From the NCBI RefSeq assembly GCF_040054535.1, contig NC_090781.1, positions 10,233,982-10,297,981 on the forward strand: 64,000 nt of DNA. The letters are read 5' to 3'. Under the pieces are notes generated by a model. It saw nothing but the letters and a program-made list of their open reading frames with translations. It was not told the DNA's origin and made no database searches. The position numbers were made by a program, and so were the translations under genes. Each line of letters starts with the position of its first letter. Position 1 is the first letter of the stretch. Positions 27,401 through 39,010 of the stretch are shown here, in pieces. The DNA comes from Antennarius striatus. Taxonomy: Eukaryota > Chordata > Actinopteri > Lophiiformes > Antennariidae.

Positions 27401-29513
27401 TCAGAGTGAGTATCCAATCACAGGACACGTACATGTCAGGACGACATGGGCAGGCTAGCAGGTCCTAGAAGGCAAACTCGTGATCTGATTGGTTATTGCA
27501 TCTGTCTATTAACTATATGTGCCCGTTTTGTCACAGTGCAGGGAGTCCAACGTCCTGGGCAGATTTCATTCAACCTGGCAACACAAGCTAGCTAAATTCT
27601 GATTAGATAAAAACTCTCTAACCTAAAAATAGAACGCTGACCAGCGTTGGCCCATGTCATATTATATCCCAGTGTGTTTGTGTGTGTGTTTGTGTGTGTG
27701 TATACATTATATTGAAATATGTTTATTTTGGGAAAATGCATTAAAAAATAAATAATTTTTATCATAAATACTATGATTTCTGGTTATGTTAGGCCAGCAG
27801 AGAAGGCTTTGCTGGCCCTGACAGACCATCACTGGATTCTAAGTATTTTCTATCCACCCAATAATTTCAAAATGACAGAAACTGTAGATGCTCACTAAGA
27901 GACATTAGTTATGGTGATAATTCTGACATATTTATATCTCTAACTTACTTCCTGGTCCCACTCTGCCATGTGAGGAGCCATTTCATTGGCAGCAAAGTCA
28001 AAGGCTACTTTTTGAAACTCCTTCTGTTCATCTGTGAGTCCATACGAAGCTGTCAAAAAAGAGCAGAGGACACAAAGTATGGTTGAAGCAACACAAAAGC
28101 ATGCACACCCAATGGATTTAAAAACACAACTCTTTTATGGTCCGATCACATGTCTTCAATCTGCCCAGGCATTCAGGGAAAGTTTTCTGATGATTTCCTA
28201 CCTGGTTACATATTGATAGTATTGAGAAGTCGAGCACAGACTTCTAGTGTGACCCAAACTATTCCAGGGAAATTTGAGTACAGACATGCTGATGAACGCT
28301 GAATCATCATGTCTGTACTGACTCCAACGTTACTTAAAAAAATATTTTTGGATTTCCAAAATTAAAATTGTTCTTTGCATCACATTAAACACAGAATTCC
28401 AGAGACACAAGGAAAGAATTATCTAAGATAATTGAAATTAATCATTCCATTGAGGATTCATACAGAATTCATCGAGCTGGCCAAAGAGGGGAGGTGTTTG
28501 GGAGTGTGTGTGGCTCCTTCTGCCTCTGACTGGAGGATGATGGGAGCAAAACTGACCAATGGCATGCTAAGATAGAAATCTTCAGTGAAAAGGTCAAAAC
28601 GCTGTCCTTCATGTAGCTGCAGAGGTGACTGTCAACGTAGACGAGCAAAGGAAATGCTATCAACTAACCCATTCAGTTAATTCAGTTCACAGTCTGTCAG
28701 AACGTAACATTCATGTCCTCTTTCACTACATCCATAAACCTCCTCTTTGGTCTTCCTCTAGGCCTCCTGCCTGGCACTTCAAAACTCAGCATCCTTCTAC
28801 CAATATATTTACTATCTCTCCTCTGGACATGTCCAAACCATCTCAGTCTGGTCTCTCTGACTTTATCTCCAAAACCTCTAACATGTGCTGTCCCTCTGAT
28901 GGACTCATTCCTGATCCTATCCTTCCTGGTCACTCCCAGAGAGAACCTCAGCATCTTCATCTCTGCTACCTCTAGCTCTGTCTCCTGTCATTTCCTCAGT
29001 GACACTGTCTCTAGACCAAAAAACATCGCTGGTCTCACCACAGTTTTGTACACCTTTCCTTTCATTTTAGCTGAAACTCTTCTATCACACATCACACCTG
29101 ACACTTTCCTCCACCCGTTCCATCCTGCCTGTACACGCTTCTTCACCTCTTTTCCACACTCTCCATTGCTCTGGACTGTTGACCCTATGTATTAAAAATC
29201 CTCCACCTTCTTGATCTCTTCTCCCTCTAACCTCACTCTTCCACTTGGGTCCCTCTCATTCACACACATGTACTCTGTCTTACTGCGGCTAACCTTCATT
29301 CCTCTCCTTTCCAGGACAAACCTCCACCTCTCTAGCTTCTCCACCTGTTCTCTGCTCTCACTACAATTTATCGCCCCATCACTAGATCGTCGTTGTGGAC
29401 TCACGGTCGATACATGAAGCTATTCCTCGTCTCGAAGGGCTTTTGTTAAAAAGCAAACGATTATTCCGGCAGATGCTGAAGCCGAGTCTAACCAGTTTTC
29501 CTAAAGCCGCCAT
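24475..29513 (-). CDS. acad8: Isobutyryl-CoA dehydrogenase, mitochondrial (ACAD8)
   Basis: Mitochondrial FAD flavoprotein oxidising isobutyryl-CoA to methacrylyl-CoA in valine breakdown. Eleven exons (minus strand, first to last): 29405-29513, 27949-28049, 26603-26772, 26115-26224, 25921-25997, 25689-25826, 25459-25594, 25072-25169, 24824-24976, 24631-24733, 24475-24530; 1251 nt, 416 aa, close to the human length. Exon 1 starts at ATG 29513 and encodes an Arg-rich, acid-free mitochondrial presequence ending ...IASCID. Family landmarks are [36 protein letters not shown] (flavin/substrate region), [39 protein letters not shown] and [18 protein letters not shown]. The catalytic Glu is in [10 protein letters not shown] near the C-terminus, beside the exon 10/11 junction. 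Intron 1 contains a LINE fragment. It is head-to-head with thyn1 and tail-to-tail with esam. Identification is very secure. Confidence 0.96.
26901..26950 (+). repeat. Retroposon 3'-tail fragment ending in TATCT repeats
   Basis: The 30 bases at 26901-26930 (ACAAATTTCCCCACTGTGGG then ACAATAAAGG) are matched at 29 of 30 positions at 54451-54480. Here the unit runs into ATTATCTTATCTTA; there it runs into a long (ATT)n. A shared 3' core with a variable short-repeat tail is typical of non-LTR retroposon ends. It lies in an acad8 intron. Confidence 0.6.
26972..27345 (+). repeat. Dispersed repeat family 'D', copy in an acad8 intron
   Basis: It begins AATCAACAAGGCAGTCACAG, passes through CAACACCCCTGAATACAACA and the CTAGTTTTTTCAAGGTCAAG block, and ends GACAATTACAATACATCACC followed by GCTTTGAAGCAGGATGTA. 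It is collinear with the copy at 18338-18665 over almost its full length. Confidence 0.75.
28704..29392 (-). mobile_element. RTE-type LINE fragment (end of reverse transcriptase and C-terminal region), degraded
   Basis: On the minus strand the decayed protein runs from DDLVM (the end of the reverse-transcriptase YADD box) through [53 protein letters not shown], and then [20 protein letters not shown] and [20 protein letters not shown]. These motifs are typical of fish RTE-like non-LTR retrotransposons. Everything upstream of the catalytic box is missing, and the reading frame is interrupted by stops and a small insertion near the start. The piece lies in acad8 intron 1 and its 5' edge is only about a dozen bases from the exon 1 splice donor. 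Confidence 0.85.
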
Positions 29514-29960
29514 GTCTAGCTCCACAGTGTTTAGTTACGTGACACTGCCGCTAACGCTACTGGGATATGTAGTTCATGATGTGTCCCACACTGATTTGCA
29601 TTACAAAAGGATAACACAGCAATGAAACGCCCTATTTGCAAAGAACTTTGGGAAAACTCCTTTATTTACCAAACAAAAATTTTTCTCCTCTAAATATGTA
29701 TTTCTCTAAATTTGTAATTGCAAAGAACTAAAAGCCAAATGGCATTTTCCTGCCCCTCTGTGACGGAAGGAGGGATGCGTTTTTTTCTCCACAAGACCCA
29801 CCCTACTCTCTTTCTGATTGGTCAATATCATCACTTTCGTTGTAATGGTTGGTTGACCGAGAGGGTGGAGAATCAAGCCAATCAGAGGCATATGAAGGCG
29901 TGGCTCAATATACTATCTCTTCCTCCATCTAAACTGTGATAGTATTAATTCATATCGGGA
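29514..29960. promoter_or_regulatory. Putative bidirectional promoter of acad8 and thyn1
   Basis: The interval lies between the acad8 start codon (minus strand) and the inferred thyn1 5' non-coding exon (plus strand). It holds two CCAAT boxes in opposite orientations: GATTGGTCA at 29816-29824 and CCAATCA at 29878-29884. There is no obvious TATA box at the expected places. Divergent housekeeping genes often share such CCAAT promoters. The function is inferred. Confidence 0.5.
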
Positions 29961-30056
29961 CTAGCGCTAAAGTAAATTTACTGCGTACGTTTGTTGACAT
30001 TGTTTTCCCCTGGTTTTAATGACTGATGACTAAGCCAAAGCGTTATTCAGCTAAAG

Positions 30057-30903
30057 GTAGGATTTATCAGTCTTTACAGAACGGTAGTCATCGCATAGAA
30101 GTGCAAGTGTGGTCTGTTATACTTTCAAGAACTCGTGCTGCGTTATGCAAAGGCAATTAAATATGTACTATGAATGGCCTTTGGTTGTCTCATCTTCGTT
30201 GTTTGTCTATTTTTGGGGGGGGGGTTTCAGACGAATGACATAACCTTGGACATTTTTAATTTTATACGACTATAAATGCAGATGGATAATGTTAATGTCA
30301 CTTCCGACCTAGTGGCAGATTTTCACATTTTTAAAATGGATTTTTTTGACATGGATCAGCGTTTCACTGTACGTAATCTCCAATGAAAACATCAAATGAG
30401 TGTTCAGTACTTATGTTTATATGTTGAATATTCCTATTTCTTACTTTTTGTAAATCTTTGGAGCAACCTGGAACCATAATTTCCGTTGGCATTTGTAAAG
30501 TTCTATCTTATCCTATCTTATCTTACTAAATTATGTTGCAAATTAAAAAAAATTTTAATGGATGAAAAAGACAAGCCTATCCGGGAAAATAACTATCAAT
30601 GAATAAAACCATTAAATTACATGGATGCAATTATGCACCTCCAAAAACATGCCGTGTAAGTGTTTTGAGTGGCCCGGCAATAACCTGGTGTCTCATCTGG
30701 GGTGTACCTTATCTCTTGCATGTTGCCAGCAGGGATAGGCTCCAGCAGGATGGAGGGATGGGTTTTCTGTTTGTTGGAAACGTTGATCGTAAAAGAACAG
30801 GGCACCTTGAGACATTAATATGAAAACTACTTTATCAGTAATATTATAAAGATGCCTGAAATGACCAAACTGATGACACATCATAACTTAAATGTCTTTG
30901 TAG
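30057..30903 (+). other. thyn1: Probable 5'-UTR intron of thyn1
   Basis: The acceptor TGTCTTTGTAG ends at 30903, eight bases before the thyn1 start codon. A plausible donor (CTAAAG|GTAGG) lies at 30057, in sequence following the CCAAT boxes. This would give a non-coding first exon near 29.95-30.06 kb. The acceptor is convincing; the donor and first exon are inference. A degenerate SINE piece (30640-30770) lies within it. Confidence 0.45.
30640..30770 (+). repeat. Degenerate SINE copy
   Basis: It carries an AAAAACATGCCGTGTAAGTG stretch, then GGTGTACCTTATCTCTTGC, and ends GGGATAGGCTCCAGCAGGAT then GGAGGGATGG. This matches the 3' half of the local tRNA-derived SINE family, heavily diverged and without a head. 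Confidence 0.5.
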
Positions 30904-30911
30904 ACTGAGAG

Positions 30912-32112
30912 ATGCCACCAAAGAAAAGGCCCAGGGTGAGTAAAAGGGCAGTGGATTCAGGTGAGCAAATTAAGTCACAGAGAACTACATGTAGTCTGGC
31001 AGGTTTCTTGTCACAAGTTACGGTTAATGCTTCTACAACACAGGCACAGATGACATTAATGAAAAGAAACAGGCCAAAGAATCAGGCGGTAAAAGGAAAG
31101 CAACTGAGAAGACAGCGGAGCTCTCGGAACTAGACGGCCATCCACAGACCTGTCACTGGCTGATGAAATCTGAGCCCGAGAGTCGCTTTGAGAATGGAAT
31201 AGATGTGAAGGTAAAAAGCAGTGACAGCTGGTTGAGGATGTGTGTGGATCGGCTGCACCAGACTGATGCTTTTGGGTCATTCTGCAGTTTGGCATCGAAG
31301 ATCTGAAGGTTTTACCCAATCAGACCAGCTGCTGGGATGGCGTTCGCAACTATCAGGTGGTCATAAAACTCTCAGACCCTGAACGGGCTTTGAGTGATAT
31401 TACTCTTTACCTGCCTCATGCAAAGTCTTTTCTCTCTGCAGAAAGTTTCCTTTAAACTATCCTTCTCCTGCAGGCACGCAATTTTATGAGGCAGATGAAA
31501 GAAGGGCAGATGGCTTTCTTTTACCACAGCAACTGCAAGGAGCCAGGGATCGCAGGACTCATGAATGTAAGTTGCTCTTTTTCTGATGATAGTAGAGGGA
31601 GAAAGGTCCTGATATTCAGCACTATTTCCACCTGTAGGTTGTGAAGGAAGCTTATGTGGACCACACTCAGTTTGATAAGAAAGACGTCCATTTTGATGCC
31701 TCCAGTAAAGCAGACAACCCCAAATGGAGCATGGTAAACAATCTGTAGTATTAAAAGTATACTTACTGATATTAAAGGATGTTAGAACAGCCTCTGCTCT
31801 TCTTTCAGGTAGATGTCAAATATCAGAGAATGATGAAGCGTTTTCTTCCTCTGTCCGAACTGAAGAAGTACCACCTGCAACATCGCTCCAATGGAGGGCC
31901 CCTTAAGGACATGGCACTTTTTACAAGGGCCAGGCTCTCAGTGCAACCCCTCACCAGTGGTAAGCCGTGTGTGTTGTGTTGCCAGAAGTGCTTGCGACTC
32001 TTACGTCTCCCACTGTCTGTTTTTTTGGGTCTTCTTTCAGTACAAAGTTGTTTTTTTCTTTGCAGAGGAGTTTGACTTTGTCCTGAGTTTGGAGAATGAA
32101 GACCCTTTGTGA
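30912..32112 (+). CDS. thyn1: Thymocyte nuclear protein 1 (THYN1), EVE-domain protein
   Basis: Nuclear protein with an EVE domain, a PUA-like fold proposed to bind modified nucleic acid; its exact cellular task is not settled. Seven coding exons: 30912-30960, 31044-31210, 31288-31356, 31474-31566, 31638-31733, 31809-31959, 32066-32112; 672 nt, 223 aa, near the usual vertebrate length. The N-terminal tail is basic and NLS-like (MPPKKRPRVSKR) followed by a Lys/Glu-rich linker. The EVE domain starts at about residue 60 with HWLMKSEPESRF and continues with CWDGVRNYQARNF, AFFYHSNCKEPGIAGLM, VVKEAYVDHTQFD, NPKWSMVDVKYQRMMKRFLP and GGPLKDMALFTRARLSVQPL. The start is the only in-frame ATG whose donor phase (G|GTGAGC) fits exon 2. 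Identification is very secure. Confidence 0.95.
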
Positions 32113-32176
32113 GGACTTGGACTATTTTTTGTGACATTAAGGAGCACCACAATACTGTTTTCCTCCATGCTTAAAT

Positions 32177-32182
32177 ATTAAA
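32177..32182 (+). terminator. thyn1: Variant polyadenylation signal of thyn1
   Basis: ATTAAA 65 bases after the thyn1 stop, followed by a TGTGTTTTGG stretch. It is the nearest signal; no AATAAA lies closer. Confidence 0.5.
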
Positions 32183-34283
32183 TGTGTTTTGGAGAAAACT
32201 ATGGTTCACAACCAGTTTTTAAACTATTTCTAAACAATACAACACAAGTCGTGAACAACGTGGACAATTTCCCCACTTCCCCATGACTAGTGAAGGAATA
32301 ACATAAGGCCCTGGATACAAAAGTTAAACTAGTATATACCAATATTTAATGTCGACAATGGCTGCCAACTTCTTCTGCCTTTTTTTTGCCAGCAAGTTTA
32401 CTCAAAAAGTTATGATCTAATGTGCTCGAGTGGATGTGGGATAAATGGAGGTTAATTAAATTTTGCAGGGAGGTGTTCACTTCGAAATTGGGCCTGGTGT
32501 CAGTAGAGCGACATCTAGTGGCAGTGAATGTCATCTATTGATGTGTCACAAAGACTCAATTTAAGAGTCATGGATCTGTGATCCAGAATGTTGGTTATTC
32601 AAAAAGTGTTTTTTTTTCTGGATGCAGCTCTAGTTCAATTATTTCGTCCATCACACATGCCCGGCCCATCAAATGTCATGGTAATCTGTCAAGTAGTTTA
32701 ACAACTTTTATCAGGATCCACTCAATGTAAAATGTAAAAACAAGCCTCGTTGGTTGAGGTTATGCTTCAAATACACAACTGGATCAAAGTCAATCTTTGT
32801 GCATCTTTAAAGATTTCCAAGTGACATCCTAAAGAAAACCCATTCTTGTTTTAATTGAAGAACTATCAAAATGACATTGTGATTTAAATTCTAGCTGTGG
32901 TATCTATTTCTGAGTCAGTCATATGAGGGTCATACATCACGGGACTGTTGGTTGTTGGTGTAATGAGATAAGAGGGAAGTCAGGCTGCCATGGTAGAGGT
33001 TTGTGCTCTGAGTGGTTCTCTAGTTAAGTTAATGTTGGCCAAAGTCCACTAAAAAATGTTCAGAAATTTTCACAATGAGGTCTTCTTCTGTCCAGACGTG
33101 TGGGAAGAGGAACTGTGTGATGTCACTCTGAATGCCAACTGAGACATTCGATCATAAAAACAATTGCAAGTTAATAATTTAAGTGGGTTAAAGTAGGTTT
33201 GACTTGTGCAGCTTGGGAACCAATCCCTTTCAGAAGTTAAGGTTAATATTTGTTTGCAGCAGTGTTAATGCCAAATAGTCACTGAGACATTTGTCCTATG
33301 GCGATTTATTTCCTGCCTTGTTCTGGTCCATGACTGTCACAAACACTTTCACTTATTTAGATACAACCAATGCCTGAGTTTTGTTTTTTTTTAATTTGGC
33401 ATCAATTTATTTAACATTTGGGGACAAGGAAGGATTAGCATTTGCAAAAGATATATTTCTAAAGTAAATTTCTCTGGTTAAAAGACTATAATTACGTTAG
33501 AGGCAGGAGAATTTCATTTGCTTGATACAATGAGGCACAACTTTCAAGTGCTAATAACAAACACAGAGGGTTCCAAACTGGACCTTAATACATCATCCTT
33601 TTCTAACAACACTGGAATGCTGAGGTAAAGCATATTAACATGAAATGTCCTTTTGTGGCACCAGGTACTGTACGATCAATGTAGACATGAGAAAATGATT
33701 AAGTTTTAGCTGGTATTATTTACACATTTTAAAAAGTTGTGGTTTAATACTTAAGCCCTCTCACCCCACAAAGGGAAATATTCTGTATTTTTTGTGTCAA
33801 CACACAGGAACACAAAATTCAAAATAATCAAAAGCAGTGCAATATTTTCTCAGAATTTGTGACCTTAGAACAGTGTTAGGAATGCTTTCATTTGAAGGTG
33901 GAAAGTAGGACATAGGTTTTCTTGAAAATTTAAAGCAGATTACAAATCAAGTTATCCCACAAAGCATTAGAGTGTAACTAACAGAGGGCCTAAAAAAATC
34001 ACATGAAAGACTTCACACAGACAAGGTGACAGGTGATTAGTTTGTTTCCCACAAAGAAAAATAACACATTAATGAGAAAGGATAGGAGCAGCAGCCTGAA
34101 GCCTCTTCGAATGCCTCATGAAGACTGTTTCATCGTCTACATACTGGCTACCGCACGTCGTGCTGCCTTCCTCCTTCCAGCAGAGGCTACGAGTATAACT
34201 GCTGTGTCGCTAGATGAACAGTTGACGGGTTCGCTACTCCATCACAGAGGCTGATGACGGGGGAGGCTGGAGGGGCGGCGGCT
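32183..34283. other. Convergent intergenic DNA / probable vps26b 3' UTR
   Basis: About 2.1 kb between the thyn1 end and the vps26b stop, with the two genes tail-to-tail. No coding exon was seen. Minus-strand AATAAA candidates (TTTATT on the plus strand) fall near 33.3 and 33.4 kb, so much of the right part may be vps26b 3' UTR. I cannot choose the real end. Confidence 0.45.
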
Positions 34284-37200
34284 CTACCCGCTCTCCTCTT
34301 TCGCTGCCTGCTCCAGCGCGTTCTCCGAAGCAGCAGAGCCCTCGAACCTCTGAGAGGCGATGGCGGCTTGATGGGACATACTCTTCCTCACCACATCCCC
34401 TTTCCTCCACAGTGTGATTTCCTGCAGAAGGTGGAAGAAAAAAAGGTATAAATGGCCTCCTTCCCTGCTGGCAAGAAATTGTGCATGTGATCATCAAGGA
34501 CCGAGTTGCTGTAATCTTCAGTCCAGTTAATTCAGACACTTCACACAGTCATGACTCGGTGAAACATAGACCTCCACCACAGACCAACAGTTAATTGAAT
34601 TAAATTCCCATTTGAATTCTATCCACTAATGTCAGCCACAGAAAATGACGTGAAAAAACAAAAGTCATAATTTCTCCCTCTATCTTCAAAAACAAGTTTT
34701 TCTGTCTGTCATTTTCAAAGCAAATAAGTCAACTAAAGCCAGTTTAAAAGGAAAATCCACTTATATTTAAAAAAAAAAAGTAAACTGATTGTTTTTCATT
34801 ATAACTTAACCTCCTACAGTACTATTAAAATCACACTATTCTATCTGCTCTGTCCTTCCACTGTAGAGAGTAAAGCCTGTGCTGTTCATCTCAACTAAAG
34901 ACCTGCTTTGTCACCGTTACACATCCCATGCAGACTTAAGTATGAATCACAAACCAATTATTAGGACACACTCACTTTTAAGGGCTGACATTAACAGTTA
35001 TTTACATCAATCATCATCTGTTTATTTCTCTCTTCAAGAGGGGTGTACAACACTAACATTTTCAAACTGCTTCTCCATACCCAGGAACCCAAAACTGACA
35101 CAAACAAAACCAGCATATCAACATGGTGAACAGGCAGGAAGAGGTGAATGTACTTTGACAGTTTTGTTTATAACCAGACAGCAGTTCTTCAGGATTCCTC
35201 CTGAACGTCTGAACGACTTTCTGACCTGCTGTTTGAAGTATCGTCTCTCCTCTTCGTCGATCAGCACCAGGTTTAGGTAGTAGCGCACGGAGAACTTCTT
35301 GTTGATGTCTCTCATGGTGGGAGTCAGATCGTAACCAGCCAGAAACAACCGGATGGGAATAGACTCACCTGAAATGTGAAATACATTGAGACAGGTGAGA
35401 TAATATTCCTCCTTCCTGTATGAGCGACTGAAAACAGGAATCAGTGTCACTTACCTCTGACCGGAGCCCCGTCCATAATCTCATATTTGGCGATAGTGTC
35501 GTTTTCATGGTAGACACTCGGGCCAGTGCCAGTTGTCTCACGTTTGATGATGTCGATCTCCATGTGCTTGATTTTAATCCTCACAAGCAGGAAATAAATT
35601 TTTCCCACTATTACATCTTTTAGATGATACCTGTCAGAGAATGAAGGAAGGAGGACACTGAAAAGGCTGTAAACAAGACATTCACTGACAAACAAATAAT
35701 TCTATTAAAAAAAACAAAACCTTTTACACCAAGACACGTAAGACACTTTGGGCTCCGGGAAATTACAATTTTCTCTCATTTTACACATTAAATTATGAAA
35801 TATTGTATTCATTGTAATGAGATCAATTATCTATTGTAGCCCTATAAGCTTTGCAGTATTTCTGAAATACGACATTTACCTCTTGTCTTGTTTAGATGAG
35901 CTCTTTAATTTACAGTTTCTATTTCCTTGGAAATGTTTGTGTTTACACTTCAACAGACTCAGCAGATAGTTGATGGGTCAACACTAGTGTTAAATACAGT
36001 AAATACATAATAAATACAGGTCCTGTTGTAGTCTTGATATGTTTTTGATCAATGCTGCCTAATATTAGGATTTTATCCAAGTCACATCTGTCTTTCAAAA
36101 CAGGAACCAATTTTTTTTTTTTTTTAAAGTAGTGACGCAGGCATTTGTGTCTTTGTAGTTACAGCAGGGTAGTGATTGTCAGCTTTTCAATGAGAGGAAG
36201 TATTTCCCCATTTCCAATTTAACAGTCAATGCTGTGATCCGCCATAAGTGATTTGGACCACCAATGCTGACAACTGATGAATACTGATTCAATGATTCTC
36301 AGCACAGAAAGAAAGCCCACATGATTTGTGATCAGATTTCAACAAACCAAGAATCAGATAAAATTCTTCATAATCATCATATGAAAGTGTCCAAAATCAG
36401 TAAAAGCATAAGATTACATTTCACTTGTGTTTCTAACAGAAACACACACAAAAAAATCAGATTTTGGCAACTTTGGCTGCTACGTGAAAATCACCTCAAG
36501 ATGGCTTTTGACTTGCCAGATAAAATGAGTCAACTGGAAAACTAATCGTTGGCTCCATGACACTAGAACAGATATTCGTCAATATTTTCAGTACATAAAT
36601 AAAGTGTGTTTGATGCAGCTGTGTGTCTTACTTGGATTTGTTGTATTCAAACTCAATGTGGAGACAATCTTCAATCCCAACTTCCATTTTAATGGAGGAG
36701 TTGAGTTCAGGGTAAGTACTCAAAGTGTGCACCACAATGTCCATCTCTTTACTGATGTCATTCAATCTTCTGATCACTGTGGCACGAAGAAAATATCTGC
36801 AAACACATCAATCACACGATCACATCCAACCCATAACATAGACCCAGGGCTGTAACGCATACAAAGTGGACATTAGTTAAAATGTCCATGACAGGCGGTT
36901 CAGAAAGTGGCATCAGTAACATTACAGTCCCTGAAGTGGAGAGACATCTGACGTACCTTAGCTTAACATTCTGGCCCGTGTACGACTCGTAAGGTTTTTC
37001 AACGTGAGTGAACTCAAAGTCGAAGGTCTGTGACTGGGTTATTTCCCCGGGCCTCGCCAGATCTTTTACCAGGGAAACAAACTCATGGTGGTTTCCTCGG
37101 TCATAGTACAGCTCTAGAAAAGAAGGAGCTCATCAACAAGAGAAATATATATTTCCTCTTTTAACCAAGTAATTAAAGCATGTCAGAATGGACTGCTGCT

Positions 37201-39010
37201 GCCTATAAAAAGTGTTTATGGCATTTATTGTATGGTTGTCCTTCATGAAGTATGTTTTGTTCCAGGTCTAGAGGGAAATACGCAAGCCTCCAGCTGCTGA
37301 ATGTGCTTCAATCTAATTCACCACCTCAGCTCTGAGTGGATCTACTGTTTGGTGCTGAGCAGGTAGTGTGAAGAGGGCTTTAAGGTTTTCTTCAAAAACA
37401 AAAAACTAGAGAATAGGCAGTCACAGACTGCAACACCCCTGAATTCAAAAATTTCAAAGCGGTGATGTATTGTGATTGTCAGTGTTTGTCTGTCCATCCA
37501 CCAAATATCTTTGCAACCGTTGCAAATAGAAGGATGAAACTAAAAGCACATTACTCGAGCGGCAAAGGGGATGAATGAGATGAGAAAACTACGTCATGGT
37601 CAAATTTCAACTTTTGTACACTCAGGAACCGGATTGGATAGAAAGACAAGGGAGAAGGCCAGTGTGAATAGAACCGTAGATCGAAGCTAGTGCTTTGATC
37701 TATGAAAGTACTAGCTTTGATCTTTGACCTATGCATGGAGGTCAGGCTAAAATTTTGAATTTAGGGGTGTCACAGGATGTTGCAGTCTGTGACTGCATTG
37801 GTTTTAGTTGTAAATGTCTAGACCCAATAAAATTTTGAAGGAGCAGGTTCAAGAAAAACACAACTGCTTATTTTCTTGTGGGATATCAAGGACAGGCCTT
37901 TTTCCATGACTGATGAAATGTGTTGAGAGACTGGACATTATCTCTTCAGAGACATTAGGGGAGTGGTCTTCAGAGATTAACCATTATCAATTCTTGCTTT
38001 AAGCGTGACAGACATCAGCTACCAGCATTGTTCCTGAGGAATCCTAAACTAGTAGACAGAGCGCCCCCCCCCCCCCCCATTTATGAAATATATCTAGGTT
38101 TATAACAGACTGTGATGGCTTCGAGCCATTTCTAAAACCAATCCCTGGTGGACACTGAGGTCTGCTTAGATCACTGGGGAGAGATAATTTATGGGATATC
38201 AGGAGAAATTTTCTTCTTGAATTTCCAGATACATGGTGGAACCTATCCTACCCTCTGAACAGCATCCCAAAACATCTGTGACTCATCCGGATGGGTTTGA
38301 ACCACCAGAACAGACTTGTGCTTCTGGGACGGAAATGACGTATATCTTTGAGTTTGGGCTGGGAGCATTTACCCAAATTTAGGCTTTGACACTACAGGAA
38401 ATCTGTGAGCAATCTGAATTGCAAATGTGCGCGCTCATGAGGGATAATGTCCAGGAGGGTGCATGATGATGATGATGATGATAATAATAAGCTGTAGCCA
38501 TTAACAGTGACATTTAAGTAGAACATAGAATCAAACAGAATTTGTAGCATTGTGCTACATAAACTGTTCCTGGGTGATTTGAAACAGCAAAATTGTCTTT
38601 CAGCAGTAATTTTCAATTTTAATCTTCCACCTTTTATCTTTGGTTGCTGAAAACTAGTTATCACTGGCTTATGAATTATTATAGTCTGACTTTATACACA
38701 CATATATAAGTTAAGGGGTCACAATCAGAATGTAATCTTATACTTAAGATTCTTTGGTCAACATGTGTCAAGTAATTTTGTACGCACCTATCTGGCCAAC
38801 AAACTCAACTTTGATGCCCTGGTGTTCCAGCCTCTTCCCAGGGTTCTTCAGGGTGACGTTCACCTTTCCACTGACAGTTTCGCCATCGTAGAAAAGAAAA
38901 TACTTGTCTTTCTTTCCGTCCTCTGTCTTGTGTTCAGCCTTCTTCCTCGTTTCCGCGTCATTCAGGACAACATCAATTTCTGCACTTTGTCCAAAACTAA
39001 AGAAACTCAT
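34284..39010 (-). CDS. vps26b: Vacuolar protein sorting-associated protein 26B (retromer subunit)
   Basis: Arrestin-fold subunit of the retromer cargo-recognition core (with VPS35 and VPS29) on endosomes, recycling membrane proteins. Six exons (first to last): 38788-39010, 36957-37113, 36632-36796, 35455-35630, 35226-35368, 34284-34421; 1002 nt, 333 aa, matching the family. Start MSFFSFGQSAEIDVVLNDAE is the VPS26B-type N-terminus; in-frame codons upstream are unlike the family, so ATG 39010 is chosen. Landmarks are FLFYDGETVSGKV, IEDCLHIEFEYNKSKYHLKD, VIVGKIYFLLVRIKIKHMEI, YEIMDGAPVRGESIPIRLFL and RRYFKQQEITLWRKGDVVRK. The C-terminal tail after QRFEG (SAASENALEQAAKEESG) differs from the mammalian VPS26B tail, so it could be either teleost VPS26B-like paralogue. 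Motifs exclude VPS26A (for example HMEIDIIKRETTGTGP). Identification is secure; the paralogue letter is less so. Confidence 0.95.
37415..37800 (-). repeat. Dispersed repeat family 'D', inverted copy
   Basis: This is the reverse-complement relative of the unit at 26972-27345. It begins near a GCAGTCACAGACTGCAACAC stretch, then CAAAGCGGTGATGTATTGTG, and ends GTGTCACAGGATGTTGCAGT then CTGTGACTGCATTGG. The same terminal words appear at both ends in opposite orientation, so the unit may itself have inverted ends. It lies in the first vps26b intron. Confidence 0.7.
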
